In this document: positions 8,770-17,056 of the stretch, in pieces
How positions within the stretch are numbered: the stretch's first letter is position 1
Layout: the number at the start of each line of letters is the position of its first letter
Source: Anaerococcus octavius
Lineage (GTDB): Bacteria > Bacillota > Clostridia > Tissierellales > Peptoniphilaceae
Direction: 5' to 3'
DNA: 64,000 nt
Assembly (NCBI RefSeq): GCF_900445265.1
Contig: NZ_UFTA01000002.1
Location: 248,001-312,000, forward strand
Notes under the pieces: generated by a model
What the model saw: only the letters and a program-made list of their open reading frames with translations
What the model was told of the DNA's origin: nothing
Databases searched by the model: none
Program-made: the position numbers and the translations under genes

Positions 8770-9553
8770 AATAATACTAGGACTTGCAGCGGCTGCTGTA
8801 GGTCTTGGTTTTTATATAGATAATCAATGTTTTAAAGCAAAAGAAAAAAAGATAGAATTGGTAAGTGAGAATTTGCAAAATCCTATAAAGATTACTCAAA
8901 TAACAGATTTCCACTCAAATGCTATCAAAAATTTGGATGAGCTATTAGAAAATATTAGACAATTTAAACCTGATTTTATAATTTTGACAGGGGATATAAT
9001 AGATTATGGAAAAGAATCCAAAATAGATAGATCTATTTACTTTCTAAAAAAATTATCAAGTTTAAATATAAAAACCTATTATATTACAGGTAATCATGAG
9101 GAGTCTGGACCAAATTTAGATGTTTTTTTAAAAGAGATTGACAAACTAGGTATAAAATATTTAAAAAATGACGGAGAATTATTAAATATAAATGGCAATG
9201 AGATTTATATATATGGGACTAGTATGTTTGATTTTTCTTATGAAAATTATAAAGCAAGTGAAAATAGTGTAAATATTATCCTAAGTCATTTTTCAAAAAA
9301 TGTACGAGATAATTATAGGGGAGATGAAGACTTTATTTTCTCAGGCCACACCCATGGCGGTCAAGTAAGAATGCCAATTGTAGGTGGACTAATAGCCCCA
9401 GGAGAAGGGATATTGCCAGATTTCGACAAGGGTGTCTTTAAATATAAAAAATCAATCATATATGTAGATAGTGGGCTAGGAAACACATTTTTACCACTAA
9501 GATTTTTAGACCAAATCCAGTATAGTAATATTACACTTGCGCCAGTAGTTTAG
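8753..9553 (+). CDS. Membrane-anchored calcineurin-like metallophosphoesterase (YkuE type)
   Basis: 266 residues. A basic start and hydrophobic stretch (residues 7-21) form an N-terminal anchor or uncleaved signal. The metal-binding blocks of the family follow in order: TQITDFHSN, LTGDIIDYG, YITGNHE, ILSHFSKN and FSGHTHGGQVRMP. It hydrolyses phosphomonoester or phosphodiester bonds; YkuE and relatives act outside the membrane, but the natural substrate is unknown. It overlaps nadE by 17 bases and has no clear ribosome binding site, suggesting coupled translation. Its last five codons lie inside the tRNA-Arg gene at 9539-9612, with the TAG stop in the D-arm sequence. Confidence 0.85.
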   Translation: MKKKSKIILGLAAAAVGLGFYIDNQCFKAKEKKIELVSENLQNPIKITQITDFHSNAIKNLDELLENIRQFKPDFIILTGDIIDYGKESKIDRSIYFLKKLSSLNIKTYYITGNHEESGPNLDVFLKEIDKLGIKYLKNDGELLNINGNEIYIYGTSMFDFSYENYKASENSVNIILSHFSKNVRDNYRGDEDFIFSGHTHGGQVRMPIVGGLIAPGEGILPDFDKGVFKYKKSIIYVDSGLGNTFLPLRFLDQIQYSNITLAPVV

Positions 9554-9612
9554 TGGTAAAACAAAGGTGTCCGAAGCCTAAGATAGGAGTTCGATTCTCT
9601 TCTGGCGTGCCA
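9539..9612 (+). tRNA. tRNA-Arg (anticodon CCG)
   Basis: Acceptor stem GCGCCAG/CTGGCGT with encoded CCA. The anticodon loop GTCCGAA gives CCG at 9571-9573, and the T-loop is TTCGATT. The outermost pair of the anticodon stem is A-A and the last acceptor pair is G-T, so it is slightly weak but all arms are present. It overlaps the metallophosphoesterase gene by 15 bases. Confidence 0.85.
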
Positions 9613-9618
9613 TAATGA

Positions 9619-9796
9619 TCTATCCCAATCCCAGCAGGTAAGCTGGATTGATGGAAGGTCAGATGTTGCTGCTTTTCAAAGATACAAAGCAGCTTTGCCA
9701 TAAAGCCTACTATAAATTCTATTCTTATAATCATTTAGTAAAAATTATATATTAAAAATAAATCACCAAGCTCATTCATATATTTTTATATATGAA
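9619..9796 (+). other. Gene-free stretch with three hairpins
   Basis: AATCC(C)AGC pairs with GCTGGATT near 9625-9652, GCTGCTTT (9668-9675) with AAAGCAGC (9686-9693), and TTCATATAT (9775-9783) with ATATATGAA (9788-9796), the last followed by ATTTTT and possibly acting as a weak terminator just before the next gene. No protein gene is supported here. Confidence 0.4.
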
Positions 9797-9821
9797 ATTT
9801 TTGTATTAGTAAGGAGAAATT

Positions 9822-10676
9822 ATGAAAATTGCACATGAGAAAATTTGGATATCTGGTTGTTCAGGAAGACTTGGTACTTCTATGCTTAGATTACTAGACC
9901 CATTGGATGCAGAAATAATAGCAACTGATGAAAGAGGAGTAGATATTACAAATCAAGAAGAAGTAAGTCATTTTGTAGATCGTGTTAGACCACATACAAT
10001 TATAAATTGCTCAGGTTTATCAAATAGAGATAAGTGTGAGCAAAATCCTGATGCGGCCTATTTACTAAATGCTGTTGGAGCTAGGAATATAGCTATAGCT
10101 TCTAATAAATATATGGCAAAACTAGTTCAGCTTTCAACAGCTGATGTATTTGATGGAAAATCTAAGTTACCCTACACAGAATTTGATCAGCCAAATCCAC
10201 AGAGTATTTACGGAAAAAGTAAGCTAGCTGGTGAAAATTATGTAAGAGAGTTTTCTAATTATCATTTTATTGTAAGAGTCAGTAGACTTTATTCTAGAGA
10301 AAATCAATTTGTCGAAGATATTTTAAAAGAAGCTAAAAGTGGGCAAGTAGTAGTTTCTAAAGACCTATATATGTCACCTACTTCAGCACATGAATTAGCT
10401 AACTTTTTAATAGAGCTTATAAATACCAGTTCATTTGGTACTTACCATACATCAGCAGATGGGTTTATATCTATGCATGATTTTACGTCTGAAATTTTAT
10501 CTTATACTGGTGTTAAAGCTGATATTATAGAAAGTAGTGAATACACTTCTTTAAAATCAAGACCAGGATTTTTTGCACTTGATGATTATATTTTAAAAAT
10601 AACTGGAGGGTATAAGATCCCAAATTGGAAGGACACCCTACATGAATATATAGACAGGGAGGGACTGAATGGATAA
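9822..10676 (+). CDS. RmlD-like sugar-nucleotide reductase (extended SDR)
   Basis: 284 residues of the RmlD substrate-binding superfamily, close to dTDP-4-dehydrorhamnose reductase. The Rossmann glycine motif is ISGCSGRLGTSM near residue 10, a NCSG stretch follows, and the catalytic YGKSKLAGE (YxxxK) is near 130. The family reduces 4-keto sugar nucleotides with NAD(P)H, usually for rhamnose of cell-surface glycans. No rmlA, B or C genes are adjacent, so the exact sugar is uncertain. AAGGAG precedes the ATG. It overlaps the following symporter gene by eight bases, which implies joint translation, although no functional link is obvious. Confidence 0.75.
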   Translation: MKIAHEKIWISGCSGRLGTSMLRLLDPLDAEIIATDERGVDITNQEEVSHFVDRVRPHTIINCSGLSNRDKCEQNPDAAYLLNAVGARNIAIASNKYMAKLVQLSTADVFDGKSKLPYTEFDQPNPQSIYGKSKLAGENYVREFSNYHFIVRVSRLYSRENQFVEDILKEAKSGQVVVSKDLYMSPTSAHELANFLIELINTSSFGTYHTSADGFISMHDFTSEILSYTGVKADIIESSEYTSLKSRPGFFALDDYILKITGGYKIPNWKDTLHEYIDREGLNG

Positions 10677-11928
10677 AAAAAAGAAAAGAAATAGCCAATC
10701 AAAGAAAATCTTTATTGGTCTCATATTAGGAATTGTAGTTGGGATATTGCTTCACACCCTAGTTCCTGATTCACATTTTAAAAATGATATTTTGATTGAT
10801 GGTATTTTTTATACTATAGGTCAACTTTTTATAAGATTAATGCAAATGCTTGTTGTACCTCTAGTATTTTTCTCTATTGCCGATGGTTGTAGAAATATAG
10901 GTGATACTGAAACCCTTGGTAAGGTAGGTGTTAGAATAGTTGCATATTATTTGTTGACAACAGCCTTAGCTATAGTCGTTGCTTTGAGTCTTGCAAGTTT
11001 AATTAGACCTGGTAAGGGTATGAATATGTCTATTGGAGATCAAAGCTTTGAAGCTGTGGATACTGATATATCTCTTGTTGATACTATCCTTGATTTTGTA
11101 CCAACAAACCCTATCGAAGCTCTTGCTACTGGAAATATGATACAAATCATTATTTTTGCAGTTCTTGTTGGTCTTTTGATAGCATCTATGGAAGATAGAC
11201 TCATTACTCTTGGTAATATAGTAACAGAAATGAATGACCTTATGATGGGTATGACAATGTGGGTTATGAAACTTGCTCCAGTTGGTGTATTTTTCTTAAT
11301 TGCAAGGACTTTTTCAAATCTAGGTTTCGATGCAATATTATCTATGCTATCATATATGGGATCAGTTTTAGGTAGTCTTGTTGCTCAATTGATACTTGTA
11401 TATATGTTATTACTAAGTTTATTTGTAAGAGTAAATCCATTTAAATTTATAAAAAAATATGCTCCAGTAATGACCTTTGGTTTTTCAACAGCCTCATCAT
11501 CAGCTACTGTTCCTCTAAATATAAATACTCTTGAGGAAATGGGAGTTGATAGAAAAATATCATCATTTACTATTCCCCTTGGTGCAACTGTAAATATGGA
11601 TGGTACAGCTATAATGCAAGGAGTTGCAGTAATATTCATATCCAATGCTTATGGTATAACACTTAGTCCTACTGACTTTTTAACTGTAATTTTAACTGCA
11701 ACAATAGCTTCAGTTGGTACTGCTGGTATACCTTCTGTAGGTCTAGTAACCTTATCAATGGTATTAGAATCAGTTGGTTTGCCTGTTGAAGGTATAGCAA
11801 TAATTATGGGTATTGATAGGATCCTTGATATGGCTAGAACCACAGTAAACTTATCAGGAGATGCAGTTGGTACAATAATTGTGGCAAATACAGTAAATGC
11901 GTTTGATAAAAATAAATTTAATAGTTAA
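10669..11928 (+). CDS. Dicarboxylate/amino-acid:cation symporter (DAACS family)
   Basis: 419 residues with about eight hydrophobic membrane segments. Family hallmarks are present: the serine-rich re-entrant loop STASSSATVPLN, the NMDGTA motif in IPLGATVNMDGTAIMQG, the second re-entrant loop around GTAGIPSVG, and DRILDMARTTVNLSGDA, whose Asp and Arg bind the acidic substrate. It takes up glutamate, aspartate, serine/threonine or C4-dicarboxylates with sodium or protons; the exact substrate cannot be read. The coding start overlaps the sugar-nucleotide reductase by eight bases. A strong terminator closes the unit. Confidence 0.9.
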   Translation: MDKKKKRNSQSKKIFIGLILGIVVGILLHTLVPDSHFKNDILIDGIFYTIGQLFIRLMQMLVVPLVFFSIADGCRNIGDTETLGKVGVRIVAYYLLTTALAIVVALSLASLIRPGKGMNMSIGDQSFEAVDTDISLVDTILDFVPTNPIEALATGNMIQIIIFAVLVGLLIASMEDRLITLGNIVTEMNDLMMGMTMWVMKLAPVGVFFLIARTFSNLGFDAILSMLSYMGSVLGSLVAQLILVYMLLLSLFVRVNPFKFIKKYAPVMTFGFSTASSSATVPLNINTLEEMGVDRKISSFTIPLGATVNMDGTAIMQGVAVIFISNAYGITLSPTDFLTVILTATIASVGTAGIPSVGLVTLSMVLESVGLPVEGIAIIMGIDRILDMARTTVNLSGDAVGTIIVANTVNAFDKNKFNS

Positions 11929-11930
11929 AA

Positions 11931-11966
11931 AAAAGGATGTATGAAAATAATCATACATCTTTTTTA
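11931..11966 (+). terminator. Terminator after the symporter gene
   Basis: GATGTATGA (11936-11944) and TCATACATC (11951-11959) form a nine-base stem, followed by TTTTTT. Confidence 0.9.
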
Positions 11967-12030
11967 ATAAAAAATTTAAAGGCGATATAAAGTGATTTGA
12001 TTTTTAACCTCATAAATTATTATTTAATAT

Positions 12031-12453
12031 TTATTTTTCGTTATTTTTCATTTGGCAGTCTGGGCAAATACCTGTAAATTCAAAATTATGCCCATTAAGT
12101 ATAAAACCTGTTTCTTCTTGAATACTTTCTTCCAAATCATGGACAGGGCAGTTTTCAATAGTAAATTTTTTTTGACAAATATTGCATGTTATAAAATGCT
12201 TGTGTTTACTATTGTTAATTTGATAATAATTTATACCATCTAAATTTGTACTTTTTAGCAATAAATTTTTTTCTTCTAAAATGTTTAAATTTCTATAAAT
12301 AGTAGATAAATCAACATCATAATCTGCTTTTAGTTTATCAAAAAGCTCTTCAGCGGATACGGGATCGGCTATATTTTGTAAAGCTTCTAATATTATTCTT
12401 CTATTTTTGGTTACTTTTAAATTTTTTTCTTTTAATAGGTTATTTATATTCAT
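12031..12453 (-). CDS. Fur-family metal-responsive repressor, probably Zur
   Basis: 140 residues with the Fur layout: N-terminal winged helix (VTKNRRIILEAL, then DLSTIYRNLNILEEKNLL, the recognition region), and a C-terminal dimer domain with HKHFITCNICQKKF and GICPDCQ, the two CxxC pairs that hold structural zinc. Fur, Zur and PerR are hard to separate by sequence alone. Divergent placement beside znuACB, with a shared promoter region and a perfect palindrome, favours a zinc regulator. TGGAGG lies before the ATG and a TATAAT (12471-12476, minus strand) is a plausible -10 box, so it may be partly autoregulated. Confidence 0.85.
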   Translation of the reverse strand: MNINNLLKEKNLKVTKNRRIILEALQNIADPVSAEELFDKLKADYDVDLSTIYRNLNILEEKNLLLKSTNLDGINYYQINNSKHKHFITCNICQKKFTIENCPVHDLEESIQEETGFILNGHNFEFTGICPDCQMKNNEK

Positions 12454-12483
12454 TATTAACCTCCAATATTATTATACAAGTAT

Positions 12484-12511
12484 TTGACATATAAAAAAAT
12501 TATTATATAAT
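12484..12511 (+). promoter_or_regulatory. Promoter of the znuACB operon
   Basis: TTGACA at 12484-12489 and TATAAT at 12506-12511 are separated by 16 bases, with the operator palindrome starting six bases downstream. Confidence 0.8.
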
Positions 12512-12516
12512 CTTAG

Positions 12517-12533
12517 ATGCAAATGATTTGCAT
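12517..12533. promoter_or_regulatory. Probable Zur/Fur-family operator
   Basis: ATGCAAA-TGA-TTTGCAT is a perfect inverted repeat. It covers the expected transcription start of znuACB, where a bound repressor would block transcription. Confidence 0.65.
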
Positions 12534-12553
12534 TAACATTAATGGAGGTATTT

Positions 12554-13723
12554 ATGAAATATAAAAAAATGGCCTTAGTTCTTGCTTTAGGAGTAGGCTT
12601 AAGTGCATGTAATAATCAACAACCAGCAGAAGATAATGCGAAAAATAATACTGAAACAACAGTAGAAGATGCAAAAGATGCACAAAAAGAAAATGTAGAA
12701 GAAAATGATAATCAAAAGGAAGAAAAAGATAAGACAGAAATCTCAGATCAAGCTGTAGAAAGTCCAACAATTTATTCATCATTTTATCCAATCTATAATC
12801 TTACTAAACAAATTGCAGGAGATAAATTTGATGTAAAATCTTTTACTAATTTAAAAACAGAAAGTCATGGCTGGGAACCTTCAGCTAAAGATATTGCTGA
12901 ATTATCAGATAGCCAAGTTATGTTTATAAATGGTGCCGGCATGGAAGAATGGGAAGATTCATTAGAAGATTCTTCTGATATTGAATTAGTAAATACTACT
13001 GAAAATGTAGAACTTATAAAAGGCAGCCATGACCACGAACACGAAGATGAAGACCATGATCACGAACATGAAGAAGAAAGCGAAGAAATGAATGAAGACC
13101 ATGATCATGAAAATGAAGAAGAAGCTTCAGAAGAAAATGAACAAGCAGATGATCATGAACATGAAGATCAAGAAGAAGAACATCACCACCACCACGGAGA
13201 ATTTGACCCACACACATGGTTAAGCCCAAAAAATGGTATAGCTCAAGCAAAAGTAATTGCTGATAAGCTTTCAGAAATAGATCCAGCAAATAAAGACTAC
13301 TATATGGATAACTATAAAGAAATTGAGGATGAGCTAAATGCGATGATTGATGAATATACAGATAAATTTGCAAGTGTAGATAACAAAAACTTTTTAGTAA
13401 GCCATCAAGCTTTTGGTTACTTAGCTCGTGACTTTGGTCTTACTCAAAATGCTCTTACAAGTCTAACATCTACAGAAGATGCTGATGCAAAAACTTTAAA
13501 AGATGCAGTAGATAAAGCAAATGAGCTTGGCATAAATACAATTTTCTACGAAATGGGTGGATCTGATAAATCTGCAAAAACTATTGCTGATGAAATTGGA
13601 TCAAAAACTGTACCACTAAATACATTAGAATATGCTACAGATGAAGAATTAAATGATGACACAACATACCAAGATTTGATAAAATATAATTTAGAAGAAC
13701 TTTACAAATCTATGGAAAAATAA
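12554..13723 (+). CDS. znuA: Zinc ABC transporter substrate-binding lipoprotein (ZnuA/AdcA type)
   Basis: I place the start at 12554 because GGAGG lies just before that ATG; an in-frame ATG 12 bases upstream overlaps this site. The 389-residue product has a lipoprotein signal with lipobox LSAC, an acidic linker, then the cluster A-I metal-binding fold: SHGWEPS, FDPHTWLSP, SHQAFGYLARDFGL and YEMGGSDKSAKTIADEIG supply the metal ligands. Between the first two ligands there is a long His/Asp/Glu-rich insert (about residues 155-220) with many HDHE-like units and a five-histidine run, typical of zinc rather than manganese proteins. It captures zinc outside the cell for ZnuB/ZnuC. Confidence 0.92.
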   Translation: MKYKKMALVLALGVGLSACNNQQPAEDNAKNNTETTVEDAKDAQKENVEENDNQKEEKDKTEISDQAVESPTIYSSFYPIYNLTKQIAGDKFDVKSFTNLKTESHGWEPSAKDIAELSDSQVMFINGAGMEEWEDSLEDSSDIELVNTTENVELIKGSHDHEHEDEDHDHEHEEESEEMNEDHDHENEEEASEENEQADDHEHEDQEEEHHHHHGEFDPHTWLSPKNGIAQAKVIADKLSEIDPANKDYYMDNYKEIEDELNAMIDEYTDKFASVDNKNFLVSHQAFGYLARDFGLTQNALTSLTSTEDADAKTLKDAVDKANELGINTIFYEMGGSDKSAKTIADEIGSKTVPLNTLEYATDEELNDDTTYQDLIKYNLEELYKSMEK

Positions 13724-14389
13724 ATGAGTATTATTGAAATAAAAAATCTGAATTTTGCTTATAATGAAAAATTAATATTAGAAAATATCAATCTCACAGT
13801 AGAAAAAGGGGACTTTTTGGCTATATCTGGTCAAAATGGTAGTGGAAAAACAACTTTGATTAAAATTCTTACAGGAGAATTAAAAAAGAGAAGTGGAGAA
13901 ATAAATATACTTGATCAAAGTATTGAAAAAATTGATGACTTTAGTCAAATAGGCTATGTGCCACAGCTTAGCGAATCAAAGGATATTACATTTCCTCTAA
14001 CTTGCTTTGAGTATGTAATTTTAAATCTATACAGAGAATTTAATGCTTTTAAAAGACCTACCAAAGAAGTTATTAGAAAAACTAGTGGTATATTTAAAAG
14101 ACTAGATATTGAAAATCTAAAAGATAGACCTTTTAATAAGTTATCAGGTGGTCAGCAGCAAAGGGTAATGGTAGCTAGAGCCTTGGTATCAAGTCCAGAA
14201 ATCTTAATATTAGATGAGCCTACTGTAGGTATAGATCAAAAAAGTAAGGAAGAATTTTTGGACTTGCTTGGACATTTGAATAAAAAACATAAAATTACTG
14301 TACTTATAATTAGCCACGAAATGGAACTTATAGATAATTATGTAAATAAAACTATGTTTTTAAAGGAAGGAAGGCTTATTAATGCTTGA
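13724..14389 (+). CDS. znuC: Zinc ABC transporter ATP-binding protein
   Basis: 221 residues, a complete ABC ATPase: Walker A GQNGSGKTT near residue 40, Q-loop region VPQLSES, signature LSGGQQQR, Walker B ILILDEPTVGID and a switch His in ISHEMEL. The ATG follows the znuA stop codon with no gap, so translation is presumably coupled. It energises zinc import through the permease encoded next. Confidence 0.92.
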   Translation: MSIIEIKNLNFAYNEKLILENINLTVEKGDFLAISGQNGSGKTTLIKILTGELKKRSGEINILDQSIEKIDDFSQIGYVPQLSESKDITFPLTCFEYVILNLYREFNAFKRPTKEVIRKTSGIFKRLDIENLKDRPFNKLSGGQQQRVMVARALVSSPEILILDEPTVGIDQKSKEEFLDLLGHLNKKHKITVLIISHEMELIDNYVNKTMFLKEGRLINA

Positions 14390-15188
14390 GTTTTCTTTTA
14401 TGAGAAGGGCTTTTGCTATTGGTATAATGCTTGCAATTATTATTCCTATGATTGGGATAATAATGATTAATAGAAAAACATCAATGATAGGAGATGCCCT
14501 AAGCCATAGTTCTTTGGCAGGAATAGGACTGGGCCTGATTTTTGGAATAAATCCTATGTGGACATCTATTCTTATTTGCATATTGGCAAGTTTCGCAATT
14601 GAAAGTTTAAGGAGAAAATTTCCTAAATACGGAGATATGGCAACAGCTATTGTAATGAGTACAGGAATTGCTATTGCATCAATACTTTCCGATTTCACAC
14701 CAGGCGGGACTAATTTTGAGTCCTTTATGTTTGGTTCTATTACTACAGTTAGCAGTGAAGACTTGTATATAGTTGCTCTTATATTCGTGATAGTGCTTAT
14801 CTCTTCCATATATTTTTATTACGGATTATTATATACATCTATAAATCCTGTCTTAGCTAGACTTGCTGGAGTAAATACCAGACTTATTAATAATTTATTT
14901 ACATTTATAACAGCAATTACTGTAGCCATTTCAGCAAAGACTGTAGGTGCCTTAATGATCACTTCACTTATGACAATACCAGTTGCATCGTCTATGGTAT
15001 TTACAAAATCATATAAAGCCACTTTCAAGCTTTCTATAGTTTTTTCAGCTATATTTATGATTTTGGGTATAACAGTTAGTTACTACAAGGGATTAAAACC
15101 AGGTGGAGCTATAGTATTAATAGCAGTAGGATTTTTTATTTTAATATCTTTAATATCATATATAAAAAAAACAAAAATAGCAGGTTAG
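14382..15188 (+). CDS. znuB: Zinc ABC transporter permease
   Basis: 268 residues, almost wholly hydrophobic with seven or eight membrane helices; family features include MIGDALSHSSLAGIGLG near the start and the coupling region around MITSLMTIPVASSM. It forms the membrane channel of the zinc importer. It overlaps znuC by eight bases. The terminator stem begins before the stop codon. Confidence 0.9.
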   Translation: MLEFSFMRRAFAIGIMLAIIIPMIGIIMINRKTSMIGDALSHSSLAGIGLGLIFGINPMWTSILICILASFAIESLRRKFPKYGDMATAIVMSTGIAIASILSDFTPGGTNFESFMFGSITTVSSEDLYIVALIFVIVLISSIYFYYGLLYTSINPVLARLAGVNTRLINNLFTFITAITVAISAKTVGALMITSLMTIPVASSMVFTKSYKATFKLSIVFSAIFMILGITVSYYKGLKPGGAIVLIAVGFFILISLISYIKKTKIAG

Positions 15189-15203
15189 GGCCTGCTATTT
15201 TTC
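15174..15203 (+). terminator. Terminator of znuACB, overlapping the znuB stop codon
   Basis: AAAATAGCAGG (15174-15184) pairs with CCTGCTATTTT (15191-15201). The left arm is coding sequence of znuB. Confidence 0.85.
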
Positions 15204-15205
15204 TA

Positions 15206-15214
15206 TGCTATAAT
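15206..15214 (+). promoter_or_regulatory. Extended -10 promoter of the yaaA-sbcDC-addBA operon
   Basis: TGCTATAAT, about 23 bases before the yaaA start codon and just after the znuB terminator; it is the only promoter-like element I see before this 11.6-kb run of genes. Confidence 0.6.
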
Positions 15215-15236
15215 TTATATAGATGGAGGAATTAGA

Positions 15237-15959
15237 ATGAAAATAATTATTTCACCTGCAAAAAGTTTTAAAAAAAATGAAGGAATAGATACCTATAATT
15301 TACTATTTCCTGAAAAAACAAAAATTTTAGTAGATAAACTAAAAAAATATACTATGAATGAAATTGGTAATCTTAATAGAACAAATGATAAGCTAACAGA
15401 AAAAGCTTACTATGATTACCAAGAATTTGACTTTAATAATTTAAATAATCCTGCTATTTTTGCCTATGATGGCTTAGTATTTAAGCAATTTAATAAAGAT
15501 GATTTTGATGATTTAGAGTATTTAAATGATCATGTTTACATAATATCTGCTCTTTATGGTTTATTAAAACCCTTAACAGCTATAGCAGACTACAGATTAT
15601 ATTTTGATAACTCTGATATGAATTTATACAAGTTTTGGGGCAAAGATTTATATGATGAATTATTTAAAAACGATGAATTAGTTATAAATTTAGCTAGTAA
15701 AGAATATACAAAGACCATAAGACCATTTTTAGGAAAAAATGATAGATTTATAAGTTTAAATTTTAAGGATGATAAGGATGGGAAATTGCGCTCATATACA
15801 GCTTGGATGAAACAGGCTAGAGGAGAGATGCTTAAAACAATTATTCAAAAAAAGATTGAAGATCCAGACGATATAAAAAAACTTATAGTAAATAATTACA
15901 AATATGATCCATATAACTCAACTGAAAGTGAATATGTATTTATAAGGAGTCATTCATGA
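15237..15959 (+). CDS. yaaA: YaaA family peroxide-stress / DNA-binding protein
   Basis: 240 residues, close to the usual YaaA length. The family start MKIIISPAKSF and the later blocks LTEKAYYDYQEF, AIFAYDGLVFKQF, YIISALYGLLKPL and NLASKEYTKTI are easily recognised. In E. coli YaaA lowers damage by peroxide by limiting free iron, and the fold binds nucleic acid; the exact mechanism is not settled. GGAGG precedes the ATG. The stop overlaps the sbcD start (ATGA), placing it as the first gene of a DNA-end-processing operon, which fits a role in oxidative DNA damage. Confidence 0.9.
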   Translation: MKIIISPAKSFKKNEGIDTYNLLFPEKTKILVDKLKKYTMNEIGNLNRTNDKLTEKAYYDYQEFDFNNLNNPAIFAYDGLVFKQFNKDDFDDLEYLNDHVYIISALYGLLKPLTAIADYRLYFDNSDMNLYKFWGKDLYDELFKNDELVINLASKEYTKTIRPFLGKNDRFISLNFKDDKDGKLRSYTAWMKQARGEMLKTIIQKKIEDPDDIKKLIVNNYKYDPYNSTESEYVFIRSHS

Positions 15960-17056
15960 GATTGCTCCACCTAGCAGATTTACACTTAGGAAAATATATT
16001 GGAAATTATTCTCTAATAGAAGATCAAAAATATGCCATAGATCAAATATTAAATATAATCGATGAAAAAAAAGTAGATGTAGTAATGATAGCAGGAGATA
16101 TTTTTGATACCTCTGTTGCAAGTGTCGATGGACTTAAACTTTATTCTGACTTTATAGATGAGATTATTTTTAAAAGACAGAAGCCAGTCTTAGCTATAAG
16201 TGGTAACCATGATTCTGCCAAAAGATTAGATATAAACAATAAATTTTTTGCAGAACATAATTACCATCTATATGGAGAATACAAGGATGAAGTGGTAAGT
16301 CTAGAGGATGAGTATGGCAAAATAAACTTTCACCTAATACCATATATTTCCCTAAATCAAGCTAAAGTATTATTTGATGATAAGATAGATAATTTTACTG
16401 ACCTTTATAGTTATCTACTAAAAGATAAATCTTATGAGGGTAGAAATGTCCTAATTACCCATTGCTATGCAAATAATGTAGGAATAGAAAGTGAGGATGC
16501 CTATAATGAAGGGCAAAAACCCCTTATAATTGGTGGGTCTGATGCCATGGATGGGCATCTTTTTTTAAACTTTGATTATGTGGCTCTAGGACATTTACAC
16601 GGCAAGCATTTTGTAATTGATCCAAAAATTAGATATTCAGGAACATTTATGAAATATTCATTTGATGAAACAAAGACTAGTAAAAGCGTAACCATTGTTG
16701 ATATAACTGATGATGTAAATACTTTTGATGTTGAAATAAAACCTTTAAGAGATTTTAGGATAATAGATGGTAAATTTGATGACATAATAAAAATGGCAAA
16801 AAATGATGATTACATAAAATTTATTTTAGAAGATGATCATACAGTTGATAATGCTATGAGTAAATTAAAAGAAATATTCCCACATGCAGTTCAAATTACT
16901 TATAAAAATAGTGGAATATTTAATGCAACAAGTGATTTAAATTTGGATTTGGAAAATAAAACTACCATAGAACTTTTTAAAGAGTTTTATAAATATAAAA
17001 TGGATGAAGAAATTAGCAAAGAAGAACTAGAAATAATAGGAAGGATCGTTGAATGA
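15956..17056 (+). CDS. sbcD: Exonuclease subunit SbcD (Mre11-type nuclease)
   Basis: 366 residues with the five Mre11/SbcD phosphoesterase blocks: LHLADLHLGK, VVMIAGDIFDT, AISGNHDS, LITHCYANN and ALGHLHGKHF, which bind two manganese ions. With SbcC it forms a nuclease that cuts hairpins, palindromes and protein-blocked DNA ends. The ATGA overlaps on both sides (with yaaA and sbcC) show tight translational coupling. Confidence 0.95.
   Translation: MRLLHLADLHLGKYIGNYSLIEDQKYAIDQILNIIDEKKVDVVMIAGDIFDTSVASVDGLKLYSDFIDEIIFKRQKPVLAISGNHDSAKRLDINNKFFAEHNYHLYGEYKDEVVSLEDEYGKINFHLIPYISLNQAKVLFDDKIDNFTDLYSYLLKDKSYEGRNVLITHCYANNVGIESEDAYNEGQKPLIIGGSDAMDGHLFLNFDYVALGHLHGKHFVIDPKIRYSGTFMKYSFDETKTSKSVTIVDITDDVNTFDVEIKPLRDFRIIDGKFDDIIKMAKNDDYIKFILEDDHTVDNAMSKLKEIFPHAVQITYKNSGIFNATSDLNLDLENKTTIELFKEFYKYKMDEEISKEELEIIGRIVE

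Noticed and set aside
9531-9734. Minus-strand frame over tRNA-Arg(CCG)
   Set aside because: Antisense of a tRNA; a common spurious annotation.
13014-13373. Minus-strand 119-codon frame rich in His and Leu, opposite znuA
   Set aside because: It is the mirror of the His/Asp/Glu repeat in znuA, where low-complexity codons keep the opposite strand open.
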